Shown: in pieces, positions 1 through 11,131 of the stretch
Position numbering within the stretch: position 1 is the stretch's first letter
Layout of the letters: every line of letters starts with the position of its first letter
NCBI RefSeq assembly: GCF_040581485.1
Contig: NC_090135.1
Location: 5,697,001-5,761,000 of the forward strand
Source of the DNA: Linepithema humile
Lineage: Eukaryota > Arthropoda > Insecta > Hymenoptera > Formicidae
Direction of reading: 5' to 3'
DNA length: 64,000 bases
Program-made: the position numbers and the translations under genes
The notes under the pieces: model-generated
Told to the model about the DNA's origin: nothing
What the model saw: only the letters and a program-made list of their open reading frames with translations
The model's database searches: none

Positions 1-769
1 TGTTTAATATTACAAATCTATTCTAAATTATTTTTAACTACAATACACAAGAAATATCGTTAATATATTAATTATATACTAATGCTATTTACTTTTTGTA
101 TGCAAGGCATCTATACAAAACTAGATAGATATAATTCAATTCTTTGTTTTCCGGAAATTCTGTAATTATAATGGAATTTCTGTATGTCAATTTATATAAA
201 TATACATATCAATAAATCGCTCACTGTAGAGTATGTCGGTTTTCGGTACACCTTACTAAAATATCCTCCTAATTGTACCGTGAGAAAAGCAATAAAAGCG
301 AAAGCAAAAATAAAAAGACTTTTAGAAAGTTATACAAAGAATGCAAAATAACTTGATATTATCAAAAAATATAATTATTGTTATTTAGATTAAATAATTC
401 TCCAAAAAAGTTATAAAAACAAAGATTTTAAACTTAAAGAATTTGATGTAATCTGATGTAATATATAAATAAACAAGAAATATGTACAAACTATGGGGTT
501 TTAATGAATTAACTAATTGAACAGATCACGTTTATATTATTTAAATTAGTTTTGATAAAACGTAATATTTCAATTCTGAGAAATATGTTACTTTAGGAGG
601 CCTATATCAATTTCAATGCCCCCTCCCCTCACTCTTTCTCTCTATCAGTTTATCTATCTATCGATCTATCTATCTTCTAAAATCAAAATTCTATTCTCAT
701 TTATGTAAACCAAAATTGATTTTTGGCGTTTGATCGAATAAACTTGTTTAGTCTTTTGAAAACTAATAC
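1..769. repeat. Segmental duplicate of 32735-33495
   Basis: The sequence matches 32735-33495 in the same orientation, including the terminal exon, the paired phrases GTATGTCGGTTTTCGGTACA and TACTTTAGGAGGCCTATATC, and the flanking AT-rich DNA. The match stops at the TTAA where the 4.3 kb element entered (770-773) and resumes weakly after 5086. Positions 352-769 hold no gene that I can see. Confidence 0.8.
230..351 (+). pseudogene. Last exon of M1 aminopeptidase-like copy A
   Basis: This is a terminal exon of about 39 codons ending in TAA. It starts after an acceptor ending TGTAG and first reads YVGFRYTLLKYPP. The lysine-rich tail (VRKAIKAKAKIKRLL) resembles the basic C-terminal tail of insect aminopeptidase N-like proteins. 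The rest of this copy would lie left of the window. The same exon recurs at 32969-33093 with surrounding sequence, so the assignment rests on that paralogue and on cluster context. The exon itself is open, so copy A may be functional; only its end is visible. The match to the family is inferred from the tail and the neighbours, since no catalytic motif lies here. Confidence 0.5.
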
Positions 770-1191
770 TTAAGAGGATGCTGGAGTGGCAGCCGAACTC
801 CGACGCGAAAGCGCCATCATTTCGATGGTATTAAAAATGAAATGACATTATCGGCATAGCCTACGCCGCGTAGGTCCGTGTGTATGCATTTGTTTGTAGT
901 GGTAACTCACTACACTGACGTGTGGTCTGTGTACGTGTGAGCGGATAGTTTGTAAACAAACGATGCTTGTGCTTGTTTTCTCGACTGAAATTTCGTCGCA
1001 AGGCTACAATATAATGTCCGAGAAGACATAGGCGTATACAAGGTGTCAAATAAATATGAACTAAATATGACAAAATAATAAATGAAAAATATACATATAA
1101 TACTATATATATCACTGAAGAAAAATGTCATATATACTTTTCTTATTTTTATCCTTATGTAATAAATACAAAATAACTAATCAATCAATTA

Positions 1192-1195
<4 letters not shown>

Positions 1196-1250
<55 letters not shown>
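1196..1250. repeat. (TA)n microsatellite
   Basis: About 55 bases of uninterrupted TA directly before the first foldback MITE. It offered many TA targets and probably explains why the MITE sits there. Confidence 0.95.
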
Positions 1251-1253
<3 letters not shown>

Positions 1254-1629
1254 GGTGATTCAAAATAACCTGATGTCCTTGCAATGCCATATTCTTGAGC
1301 GAATTCTGAGACGATTTTTCCTTTTACAAAATTTTGTCCGAAGCTTAGTTTTCGAGTTCTAATTGAAAATAGTTTGCTACATACAAGTCCGATACAACGG
1401 ACAGGCAGGGACGGCAATGCGTCATGAGACGATAGTAAACACTTGACAGTCTCATTATACGTTGCGCGTCCCTGCCTGCCCGTTGTATTGAACTCGTAAG
1501 TTGCTATCTATTTTCAATTATAACTCGAAAACTAAGCTTCGGAGAAAATTTTGTAAAAGGAAAAAGCGTCTCAGAATTCGCTCAAGAATATGGCATTGCA
1601 AGAGCATCAGGTTATTTTAAATCACCCTG
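1251..1629. mobile_element. Foldback MITE, TA target (copy 1)
   Basis: This 379 bp unit begins CAGGGTGATTCAAAATAACC and ends with its reverse complement, ...AATCACCCTG, flanked by TA on both sides. The two arms (about 170 bp each) pair almost end to end, with a short central segment around 1420-1460. A near-identical copy is at 5394-5773. The TA duplication and small palindromic form suggest a Tc1/mariner-type MITE. The 74-residue open frame across it is a by-product of the palindrome. Confidence 0.85.
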
Positions 1630-2074
1630 TATATACACACATATATTGAATAAATAGTTATCTTTATTTTGTATTTTATGTGATAATGACTGAAATAATG
1701 AGAGTATATATAATTTTAGTTACATAAAATATAAAATAAAGATAACTATATTCAATATGTATATGTATGTATTAAATAATTAATTAACTTATTTATTTAT
1801 TTTGTATTAATTACGTAAAAATAAAAATAGAGAAAACATATAACATATTTTTCCAATTAGATATATAATATTATACATAAATTTTTCAAATCAAATATTT
1901 TATCATATCTAATTTATATCTATTAGACACATTATTTCGTCTCGTATGTACATCATACAGCCATACAATAGAATTTCAATTGCAAGAAAAAAGGTTAAAT
2001 GACCTTATAAATTATCCGATAAAACATAAACAGACTACACAAATTACTAACTAAAAGAAATACGTATTTCTTAA

Positions 2075-3050
2075 AATCTGCCAGTTTACGAATAAATCGT
2101 CTTTAGCTCTCTTTTTTTCTAAACTGTCAGCTGACGTTAGATCACCTCTGACAATATTTATTAAAAATTGTTAGCTGACGTTAGATCGCCTCTGACAATA
2201 CTTCTCAAAATCTGCCAGTTCACGAATAAATCGTCTTTAGCTCTCTTTTTTTCTAAACTGTCAGCTGACGTTAGATCACCTCTGACAATATTTATTAAAA
2301 ATTGTTAGCTGACGTTAGATCGCCTCTGACAATACTTCTCAAAATCTGCCAGTTCACGAATAAATCGTCTTTAGCTCTCTTTTTTTCTACACTGTCAGCT
2401 GACGTTAGATCACCTCTGACAATATTTATTAAAAATTGTTAGCTGACGTTAGATCGCCTCTGACAATACTTCTCAAAATCTGCCAGTTCACGAATAAATC
2501 GTCTTTAGCTCTCTTTTTTCTAAACTGTCAGCTGACGTTAGATCGCCTCTGACAATATTTCTCAAAATCTGCCAATTCACGAATAAATCGTCTTTAGCTT
2601 TCTTTTTTCTAAACTGTCAGCTGACGTTAGATTGCCTCTGACAATATTTATTAAAAATTGTTAGCTGACGTTAGATTGCTTCTGACAGTGTTTCTTAAAA
2701 TCTGCCAGTTCACGAATAAATCGTCTTTAGCTCCCTTTTTTCTAAACTGTCAGCTGACGTTAGATCGCCTCTGACAATATTTCTCAAAATCTGTCAATTC
2801 ACGAATAAATCGTCTTTTGCTTTCTTTTTTCTAAACTGTCAGCTGACGTTAGATTGCCTCTGACAATATTTATTAAAAATTGTTAGCTGACGTTAGATTG
2901 CCTCTGACAATGTTTCTTAAAATCTGCCAGTTCACGAATAAATCGTCTTTAGCTCCCTTTTTTCTAAACTGTCAGCTGACGTTAGATCACCTCTGACTAT
3001 ATTTATTAAAAATTGTTAGCTGACGTTAGATCGTCTCTGGCTTTTGTAAT
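2075..3050. repeat. 134-bp tandem repeat array
   Basis: The unit starts near TCTGCCAGTTCACGAATAAA at about 2077, 2211, 2345 and 2478, a period of 134 bp. Each unit contains two copies of the sub-motif GTTAGCTGACGTTAGATCGC. From 2478 onward some units lose one sub-motif and drop to about 90 bp. This is satellite-like DNA inside the TTAA element. No coding potential is seen. Confidence 0.9.
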
Positions 3051-3053
3051 TCT

Positions 3054-3372
3054 AAATTGCCAATCCACGAGAAAACCGCCTCTGGCTTGTCTTATTCTAT
3101 ATTGCCAGTCCACGGGAAAACCGCCTCTGGTTTGTCATATTCTATATTGCCAGTCCACGGGAAAACCGCCTCTGGCTTGTCATATTCTATATTGCCAGTC
3201 CACGGGAAAACCGCCTCTGGCTTGTCATATTCTATATTGCCAGTCCACGAGAAAACCGCCTCTGGCTTGTCTTATTCTATATTGCCAGTCCACGAGAAAA
3301 CCGTCTCTGGCTTGTCTTATTCTATATTGCCAGTCCACGAGAAAACCGCCTCTGGCTTGTCTTATTCTTTAT
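3054..3372. repeat. 45-bp tandem repeat array
   Basis: About seven head-to-tail units of 45 bp containing ATTGCCAGTCCACGAGAAAA, starting near 3056, 3101, 3146 and so on. Because 45 is a multiple of three, two frames stay open across the array and give artificial 15-residue repeat proteins. There is no start context or homology to suggest real translation. Confidence 0.92.
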
Positions 3373-3374
3373 TG

Positions 3375-4455
3375 TAAGATATTTTTATTACGTCATATGC
3401 TTTATATATATAATGTATATTATGTACTATATTATCTATATTTATATCAAAATATCTTTTTAAAATGACATTATTTTGTATACTCTTTTTACAATAAATG
3501 GATATGATATATGCCATATTTTTTATTTCTAAAGCATGAAATATAAAGATATTTTTAATTTCTTGTGCCTATCATTTGTAAAAAAATCTTGATAAAAGAA
3601 ACAACATTAATTTTGCGACTTGCAATAATCTGTTTCAATATATGCTTCTTTTAAATACTTACAATTAGCCTTATTTTACGTGATTAATTTGGTATTTAAA
3701 ATACGTATCAAAATCAAAAATGTATTTCTATTACAGTAGAAAAAAAACATTCTTGTCTTACAACACAGAGAAATGGCAAAATATAATATTGTCTAAAGTA
3801 CAGTCCAATAAAAACTGTTAAAATTGAACATTTTATAAAACCATTGTGATTTATGAAAAATCAGAACTATTATTTTATAAATATAGACATATTTCAACTG
3901 TGTGTTTTAAACTGCACTACACATTCAAAAATCAGAGAATAATTTTATTTTTGCAAAGTTGTGCATAATGTCAGTGGAAAAGTGATTATTTGTTATTGCA
4001 TATACATGATATTTTACCATTTTTCTATGGTGTAAGACTACAATGTTTTTTTTTTACTGAATTAGAAATTAATTTTATATTTTGATGCGTATTTTAGATA
4101 CCAAGGTAAACGCATAAAATAAGGCTAATTGTAAGTATTTAAAAGAAGTATATATTGAAACAGATTATTGCAAGTAAAAAAATTAATGTTTTTTTTTATG
4201 AAGATTTTTTTACAAATGATACATACAAGAAACTAAAAATACTTTTATATTTCATGCTTTATAAATAAGTTATATGACATATACATTTATTATAAAAATA
4301 TATACAATATATAAAATGATATTAACTTTTTACATAGATACTTTGATGTGAATATATATAATATGGAGCATATAATATACATAATATATACACATGAAGC
4401 AGATAAATAAAAGTATTTTACAGAAAGTAGAATATGAATGTATGTAACTAAATAA
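3375..4455. repeat. Imperfect 1.1 kb palindrome inside the TTAA element
   Basis: Positions about 3540-3760 reappear inverted at about 4050-4270, for example TAGCCTTATTTTACG against its reverse complement, with outer arms continuing to about 3375 and 4455. The centre is near 3895. It contains no gene. It is probably a decayed foldback element or inner inverted repeat of the host element. Confidence 0.7.
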
Positions 4456-5393
4456 TGTAAATGTTTGCAAAAATGTTGCAAAATTTATGTATAATACATA
4501 CACTTTTTTTATCCTTCAGAGTGCTTTCAACCCATTTTCTTCAGCCGGGTTTCCTAGCACATAACACACACACACGACTAATACACACATAACTAACACA
4601 CACATAACTAACCTTAAAGATTCTGATGTATATGACAGATAGCACTAAGAACTGTATAGCGCTTCTATGCCAAAATCCGGGAACTAATCTGCTGCTCTTT
4701 TTAACCTTATTATCGTCTATATTGCTCGCATCCTTTGCATAATTGTAATTCGCGACGCATTTTAAAATTACATTTTTGAACTCAATTTGAAAGGTTTCCT
4801 GTTAATCTTTGATATACTCTTTTTCGGCCAGCACACTTGTTTTGCATGTACAAACTGTATAATTTTTATAAAAAGTAAATATTTATAAGCATCGACAGCT
4901 TGTCGGTAAAATTTCCAAATTTTTTTTCTTTTTTTCGTTTTAAAACTAGTGCTTGCCGATGTATTAGAGTATGTACTTTAACCACATAAGAGGATTTGTA
5001 ATTCTATTAAAGCAATAAAAAATGCCGTGTTAATTACAAAATTGAAACTCGATCGGTAAGAAAGTGTAAATTCAGCATCCTCTTAACGTATATAGATACA
5101 TAGATAGAGAAACTTTTATTCATTATATTGTAGTGAAAGTTTATTAATATAATTATAAGTTCAAGTTATATAAAATATAACTAAAAATGTAAAAAATAAA
5201 ATATTTCAATAAGTATTGATTTTTATCTACAATTTAAAAAACAAGTTTAATTTATTCCAAATATAAGACTAGATAAAGAAAGACTTTTCAAATCCGCAAA
5301 GATATATCCAACATATTATCCTTCATAATTACACAAATATATTATTACACTAATTATACAAACATATAAATTAACACTTTTGCGACCGTTATA

Positions 5394-5773
5394 CAGGGTG
5401 ATTTAAAATAACTTGATGTCCTTGCAATGCCATATTCTTGAGCAAATTCTGAGACGATTTTTCCTTTTACAAAATTTTGTCCGAAGCTTAGTTTTCGAGT
5501 TATAATTGAAAATAGGTAGCAACTTATGAATTCGGTACAACGGGCAGGCAGGGACGCGCAATGTATAATGAGACTGTCAAGTGATTACTATCGTCTCATG
5601 ACACATTGGCCGTCCCTGCCTGTCTGTTGTATCGGACTCGTAAGTAGCAAACTATTTTCAATTATAACTCGAAAACTAAGCTTCGGACAAAATTTTGTAA
5701 AAGGAAAAATCGTCTCAGAATTCGCTCAAGAATATGGCATTGCAAGGACATCAAGTTATTTTGAATCACCCTG
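5394..5773. mobile_element. Foldback MITE, TA target (copy 2)
   Basis: Second copy of the 380 bp palindromic element, with the same CAGGGTGATT/AATCACCCTG ends and TA on both flanks. It differs from copy 1 at scattered bases and lies outside the TTAA element, so the two are independent insertions. The 99-residue plus-strand frame across it is not a gene. Confidence 0.85.
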
Positions 5774-6438
5774 TATATTTGCTTGTGCACAACGCTTGAA
5801 AAGCCGCTCTATTATATTAAACTGATGTAAAATTCAACATTTCATATTACACGACCTAACACTATGATGCAAAAAACAGTAAACGTAAAATTACGTGACC
5901 AGCTGCTGACTTATATCGAAGCATGAACGTAAAAATATGTGAGCGGCCGCGAAAATGTTCATATTTTAATATACTAGATAATAATTTTGAGTATACAAAC
6001 AAAAAATTTTTGCTAAAAATTCGCACAATGTATGCTTTTACAAAAATTTTCCATTTTATAGATATAATCAAACAAATGATTTATGGAACATGATGCAAAC
6101 TATTATACCAAATAACTCAATCACATTTATTGTAAAAAGACTTATATCTGTTTGGATAGAGGAAAAATATTATCCTATACTGTACGTGACACGAAATGAT
6201 ATGACTAACGAGATAATATTCCAGTATCTTACTTTCGATTTTGACGAGGATACAGAACATCTTTCAGCATTCGTGACATATACGACAAAATCAAAAATGA
6301 ACTTTCACGACATTTTTGCCAATAAATTCTGGTTATCACCGCAAAAACCGAAAAAATTAGTGCAAAAGTTTGATGAAAATGATTGGATTATAGTCAATTT
6401 ACAACAAACAGGTAAATGTTAGACATTAACTTTACTAT

Positions 6439-7409
6439 TGTAAAATTATTACAGTAGAAAACAATTTTTGATAAATATGTAGGACAATACTCGGAAGTAG
6501 TTGAACATTTCAGCCGATTTCCGCGGTATACGCCTCCTTTCTTCTCCTTACCGTGCACGCCGCAGCTGCTAGGGCCAGCCCCGCCGAGCGTTAGGAGCGG
6601 CACTATCTGATTATGATTGGGTTCTTCTCCCTATTTAATAAAATTAAAAAAAATTTATTAAAATTTATTAAAAATAAATTTTTTATTTTTAAATTCATTA
6701 ATTGGAAATATTTCAATAGATTTCTACGTCACCCATGAGGTACTAATGCTGACGCGTTTTTTTTTTAAGTGGTTTCCCCCGTAGGCCTATTCCACTAAAG
6801 ATAAAAATAACAAATTCTTAATTTAAAAAAAAATATATAAAAGAGATTTTTTTAATTAGATTTTCTTGGCCTTTTATGAGAATGAACAATTGATGCAATA
6901 ATGTAATAATGTAGATAGAAACCATTTTTTTAAAAACGCGTCAACATTAGTACTTTATGGGTGACTATGGGTAGAAATCTATTGAAATATTTCCAATTAA
7001 TAAATTTAAAAATAAAAATTTATTTTTAATAAATTTTTTTAAATTTTAATAAATAGGGAGAAGAACCTACTCACAGAACCTCATCAGATAGTGCCGCTCC
7101 TAACGCTTGGCGGCGCTGGTCCTAGCGGCTGCGGCGCACGCGGTAAAAAGAGGAAAGGAGGCGTATACCGCGGAAATCGGCTAAAATGTTCAACTAATTC
7201 CGAGCACTGATGTAAGATATTAATAGCGCGTGTTTTACGACTATAACTCACTAACTACTACTAAAACTAACTCATTCGCCACCTCGCGGGGTCCCATAGG
7301 TACTGAAGTGGGGAGGCAAGGACGGTTCCCAACGCGATTCAAGGCGCGCAATACAAAATAAACAAATAAATAACATATTGCCATGACTAATCGAGATTAG
7401 TTCTCTACA
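6439..7409 (-). repeat. 3' LTR of the gypsy element, split by a MITE
   Basis: This matches the 239 bp right LTR apart from a 725 bp insertion at 6485-7209. It begins TGTAAAATTATTACAGTAGA, aligning with the right LTR start at 10049, and ends ...TCTACA at 7409. Confidence 0.9.
6485..7209. mobile_element. hAT-like foldback MITE inside the LTR
   Basis: This 725 bp element has ends CAATACTCGG and CCGAGCACTG (reverse complement CAGTGCTCGG). It is flanked by near-identical 8-bp duplications, ATGTAGGA (6477-6484) and ATGTAAGA (7210-7217). The intact LTR at 10087-10095 gives the pre-insertion site. Arms of about 120 bp (6485-6605 and 7085-7209) pair strongly and the inner AT-rich parts also pair. An 8-bp duplication with CAGTG-type ends fits hAT. 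No transposase is encoded. Confidence 0.88.
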
Positions 7410-7444
7410 CTCGGCCGTCCTGAATAATCATTTAGCCTAAGTGA

Positions 7445-7852
7445 TTACAATACGTTAGCCCATGGCTTCATGTACTCGGCACATGTGCTGGTTTTCATGG
7501 GTCCTTTCCCAAGCACTTCGCGTTTAACATCATAAGAATTGTTTGGTTTAATTATTACAACCTTATAAGAACCAAAATATTTGGCACAAAGCTTTTTGCC
7601 AAGTCCCATCTGTACTCTCTTAATCGCAACTAAATCGCTAATTTTGTACTTACAAGTCGGTTCACGCCTTATTAAATTGTAGGTCTTACGATTTTTGTTT
7701 TGTACTTTCAGAATCTGATTCTTAGCTTGAAGTCTCAGTTGGTTACAATCCTGCTCGAAATGCGACTGGAATTCTTTTTCGAGGGCATCTTTAACTGCTA
7801 AATTGTCTTTTTGCTTTATTTTAATTCCAATTAGCAATTCGAACGGGGTCAT
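7445..7852 (-). pseudogene. Integrase C-terminal remnant of gypsy pol
   Basis: About 135 residues beginning TPFELLIG, the signature that follows the integrase core in Ty3/gypsy polyproteins, then a basic region and an SH3-like tail containing KYKISDLVAIKR and GSYKVV. The DDE core, reverse transcriptase and RNase H that should precede it are absent. It lies directly upstream (minus sense) of the 3' LTR, as expected for the end of pol. Confidence 0.85.
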
Positions 7853-7895
7853 ACCAATGCTTCTCTGAAGTAGTTTTTAAGTTTGTTAGTAGTGT

Positions 7896-8441
7896 TTAAG
7901 TATTACGACCTAAAATTATAGCAACGTCTAAGGCTTTTGAAGGAATCACATGAAACGTTAACGGAAAATTAAAACTATCTACTACGATCGTCGTTTGAAA
8001 ATGTCCGAGCGTCTTAACTTGACCTTGAGCAATACCGGTCAAAAGCACTTTTGACTCACACAGCCTTGAGGCATTAATAGACGTAAAAGTATCCTCGTTC
8101 ATCAAAGAGAGATGACTACTTGTGTCTAATAGTGCATAGAAACTTTTGCCTTCAATCACAATTTCTTTAAACATTTGACTTACATTGACAGATTTTAAAA
8201 GAACGTTAGTTGTTACCTGCGTATTTTTTGAATCACCTTTATCCGGACAATTCTTAGACTCATGACCAAAGCTATTGCACTTAAAACATTTTTTCCCTTG
8301 GTTCTTAAATTTACACGTGTTCGCTTTATGTCCGCTCTCACCGCAGTTATAACAACGATCTGTCGCCCTCGTCTGCTTCTTCTGGTCATTCTTCGTTGGC
8401 TTAACGTCGTTCTTGGCTGGTTTACCTGCTAATTCCTTCAT
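7896..8441 (-). pseudogene. Gypsy nucleocapsid zinc knuckles plus aspartic protease remnant
   Basis: Two CCHC knuckles occur near residues 32-65 (CYNCGESGHKANTC and CFKCNSFGHESKNC). They are followed by a retropepsin-like domain with ALLDTSSHLSLM, where the family normally has D-T/S-G; here the third position is Ser. It stops after AIILGRNT, near the usual flap-to-C-terminal motif. The reading frame is cut just where the pol deletion begins. The upstream gag frame ends at 8438, so the two frames overlap by a few bases. Confidence 0.85.
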
Positions 8442-9501
8442 TTGATTCTTCTGCTGCTGATGGCACCTCGTTCCTGTATTCTTTCGTACATACGCAGGCG
8501 AGCTCTAAATTTGTTATAGTCTCGAGCCTCGTACAACACTACTTTGCTGCTATTCTCCGAGATACAATCGACAATGAACTGGATAACTGACTCGACATCG
8601 ATATTTCCTTGAAAAGCCAATTCCCTCATGGCCAAATAATATTCTTGGAGATTCTCATCTTTCTTTAACTTCCTTTTGGCCAGTTTCTTATAAATATCGG
8701 CACTACTCACTTTGCGACTGAATTCCTTTTTTAACGCAGTTTTCAATTTTTCCCAGGACTGCGTGACACTTAGCCCACGGACAAATACTTTAGCAACACC
8801 CTTGAGAGACTTGCGGGCGAACACTAACTTTTGTATATTATTCCACTCAAACAAAGCTGCCAACTCTTCGAAATCTAAAATCCACTTTTCGATAGGATAG
8901 TGGTCGCTCCCATCGAATGCACGAATAGTGTCCTCTACATCTTTAAAGTTAAAGGTGATCCTTGAGCTATTTTGCCCTCTACGTCTCGGTATGTTTTGGT
9001 CACTGCCCTCGGAATCATTGCCCCTAAGCGAAGAAACATCGTTCGTTCGTCGACTGCCTACGTCACCAATTCGCTCGACTCTTATTTGTCATCGTTGTTG
9101 CGGCTCTTCTGGTGCTTCTGGTTCGTCAAATTTATCTTCGGCTTCAGCATCATCGTCGTTTTCTTGTAATGTTAACGAATGTCTATTAGCGCCCGTATAA
9201 TTTTCTGTCGCAACTCCTCCTTGGTACCGACGTAGTCCAAGCCCAGAATATTGCACATGGATGTCAAATCACCTATCGAAAAAACAGCGGAATACTCAAG
9301 TTTTGTTCGGAATCTATCCGATGCATCGTCAAAGTCAAAGCCGCGGAAATTACGCAACTGTTTACGACTGGTGCGGTCACCATGCTTTTCGAACACGAGC
9401 CGATAAAGCGCGTATATAGCTAGGCGTGGCGATGTTCGTATTTTGTCAGCCACCGGCTTGATTTGTCCAAGTGTCTCCATTACTTCTTGATTATAGTTCA
9501 T
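8438..9501 (-). pseudogene. Gypsy gag, broken into two frames
   Basis: The N-terminal piece (9172-9501) starts with an ATG, MNYNQEVMETLGQ, and ends in a SAP-like helix-extended-loop-helix (LGLDYVGTKEELRQKIIRAL). The C-terminal piece (8438-8863) is the retrotransposon-gag core, with WNNIQKLVFARKSLKGVAK and the conserved YYLAMRELAFQG. The interval 8864-9171 is acidic and Ser-rich and shifts frame at least once. Gag normally forms the particle and binds element RNA; this copy cannot make a full-length product. Confidence 0.8.
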
Positions 9502-9639
9502 ATCGTACGTAAGCGATCGTCATCCTGTCTTGTTATCACTAAACAATGGCTGTGCTTGCACTTGCGCACACGTCTTTTTGCAAATATAGCGGTTATATGT
9601 CTTTCGTAACCTTTCGGCGTAACGTAAATCAACCGGCGT

Positions 9640-9985
9640 TTTTGTCGTTCCTGACGTCGTACCTCGTCGTTCCTGACGTCGTACCCCGTCGTTCCTGGCG
9701 TCGTACCTCGTCGTTCCTAGCGTCGTACCTCGTCGTTCCTGGCGTACCCCGTCGTCTTAGGCACAACCAGCTTCTTTTCGTCTTTTTATCCACAGCGTCG
9801 TTAATCGTCGCAAAGCGTCGTATTCGTCGTAAGTCGTCATAACCGTCTTAAATCGTCGTAACCGTCTTACGTCGTCGTAACCGTCGTAAATCATCGTAAC
9901 CGTCGTAAATCATCGTAATCGTCGTAAATCGTCGTAATCGTCGTAAATCGTTGTAACCGTCGTAAATCGTCGTAATCGTTGTAAT
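9640..9985. repeat. CGTCGT-rich tandem repeats in the gypsy leader
   Basis: Two short-period arrays: about 20 bp units around GTCGTTCCTGACGTCGTACC (about 9645-9745), and 12-15 bp units of the form CGTCGTAAATCGTCGTAA (about 9800-9985). They lie between the primer-binding site and gag, in the untranslated leader. The plus-strand 98-residue frame here is an artefact of the repeat. Confidence 0.85.
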
Positions 9986-10025
9986 TGTCTTCAAGCACGT
10001 GGCACTCTGCGAAAGGTCTGGTTAC

Positions 10026-10043
10026 ATCGCGGCAGAGCCTCCA
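10026..10043 (-). other. Gypsy tRNA primer-binding site
   Basis: On the minus strand, five bases after the LTR end, the sequence reads TGGAGGCTCTGCCGCGAT. A TGG start next to the 5' LTR is what a tRNA 3' CCA end would pair with. The tRNA species was not determined. Confidence 0.65.
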
Positions 10044-10048
10044 ATTTA

Positions 10049-10287
10049 TGTAGGATTCATTAAGTAGAAAACAATTTTTGATAAATATGTAGGATATTAA
10101 TAGCGCGTGTCTCACAACTATAACTCACTAACTACTATTAAAACTAACTCATTTGCCACCTCGCGGGGTCCCGTAGGTACTGGAGTGGGGAGGCAAGGAC
10201 GGTTCCCAACGCGATTCAAGGCGCGCAATACAAAATAAACAAATAAATAGAATATTGCCATGACTAATCGAGATTAGTCCCCCTACA
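10049..10287 (-). repeat. 5' LTR of the gypsy element (intact, 239 bp)
   Basis: TGTAGGATTCATTAAG... to ...CCCCCTACA. It is the uninterrupted reference for the left LTR. The two differ by scattered substitutions, so the insertion is not very recent. Confidence 0.9.
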
Positions 10288-11131
10288 CTATATTGTAGGA
10301 AGAATATGATTTATTCAAGAAGTATTAAAATGAAACAAGTAAGGCGGTGTACAATCGTTCGCTTTCAACGCTTTGCTTTTCTCCACTGACTCTTTTCCCA
10401 CTGCTCGGACAGCGCCTCACGTCTACTCTCACAATAATAACAAAAAGCTAGTGTTTCTAGGCGTGACAATTTTCTATCGGTCAGTGCGGGAATATTCGGA
10501 TCCCACAATATTTTATCTTTGTATATTTTTTGCTTTTTTAAACTTACACACCCTGATGCTTCTGACACATGCATTCGCATACTGGCAAGTGTGCGTGTCA
10601 TTCATACTTACAACAAACATTTTTACGCGATAATCATTCCTACACTATTTTCACAACAAATGTAAAATATTTTATTAAAAAATAAATAATTTGAAAAAAT
10701 GTGTCTCAAAAAAAAAAAAAAAACAATAAAAATTATTTAAAAATTATTTTTTGATAAAATCTATCAAGAGACTTTAATGATGAAAGCTTCCTTTTTTATA
10801 ATAGGGTATTATCGTGTTAATTATGATGTTGCAAATTGGCTACAACTTGCGCAATATATGAATTCTGTGAAATATGTCGACATACATGTTCTTAATCGAG
10901 CTCAAATCATAGATGACGCGTTTTACTTCGTCACACATAAACAACTTGATTACATTGTGTTTTGGAAAATCTCTGAATTTTTATCACGAGAAATAAATTA
11001 TGTGGCATGGTATCCTATGTTTAAAGCTTTTGAACATATGAGTGTTATAGGTTCAATTAAAAATACTGATTCCCTAAAGGTAGGTAACAGGAAGCTTCTA
11101 TGAGAAACATGGCATCAAAACATTATGTACA

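Larger units (their letters stand above)
774..5082. mobile_element. 4.3 kb non-autonomous TTAA-insertion element
   Basis: The ends are inverted, GAGGATGCTG at 774 and CAGCATCCTC ending 5082, and each is flanked by TTAA (770-773 and 5083-5086). The paralogous copy at about 33487-33500 shows the uninterrupted site with a single TTAA. TTAA duplication is the hallmark of piggyBac-type integration, although the termini do not begin with the usual CCC. No transposase is encoded. The interior holds a nested MITE, two satellite-like tandem arrays and a palindrome. I infer a non-autonomous piggyBac-like element; the family assignment is less sure than the insertion itself. Confidence 0.75.
6439..10287 (-). 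mobile_element. Internally deleted Ty3/gypsy-like LTR retrotransposon
   Basis: The LTRs begin TGTA and end TACA: 10049-10287 (239 bp, 5' LTR) and 6439-7409 (3' LTR, enlarged by a nested MITE). A 4-bp duplication CTAT lies at 6435-6438 and 10288-10291. Copy D shows the empty site TTTACTATATTGTAGG at 61741, which fixes both borders. Minus-strand order is LTR, primer-binding site, repeat-rich leader, gag, zinc knuckles/protease, integrase tail, LTR. Reverse transcriptase, RNase H and most of integrase are missing between about 7850 and 7900, so it cannot move autonomously. Confidence 0.92.

Noticed and set aside
1193..1417. Open frame resembling a helix-turn-helix protein (also 5526-5825)
   Set aside because: Both lie inside palindromic MITE arms and read the same element on opposite strands; the poly-Ile/Tyr tail is a TA repeat.
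3013..3468. 151- and 106-codon open frames with 15-residue repeats
   Set aside because: They arise because the satellite unit is 45 bp, a multiple of three. There is no splice or start context and no family match.
9546..9842. 98-codon plus-strand frame
   Set aside because: It runs antisense through the CGTCGT leader repeats of the gypsy element.
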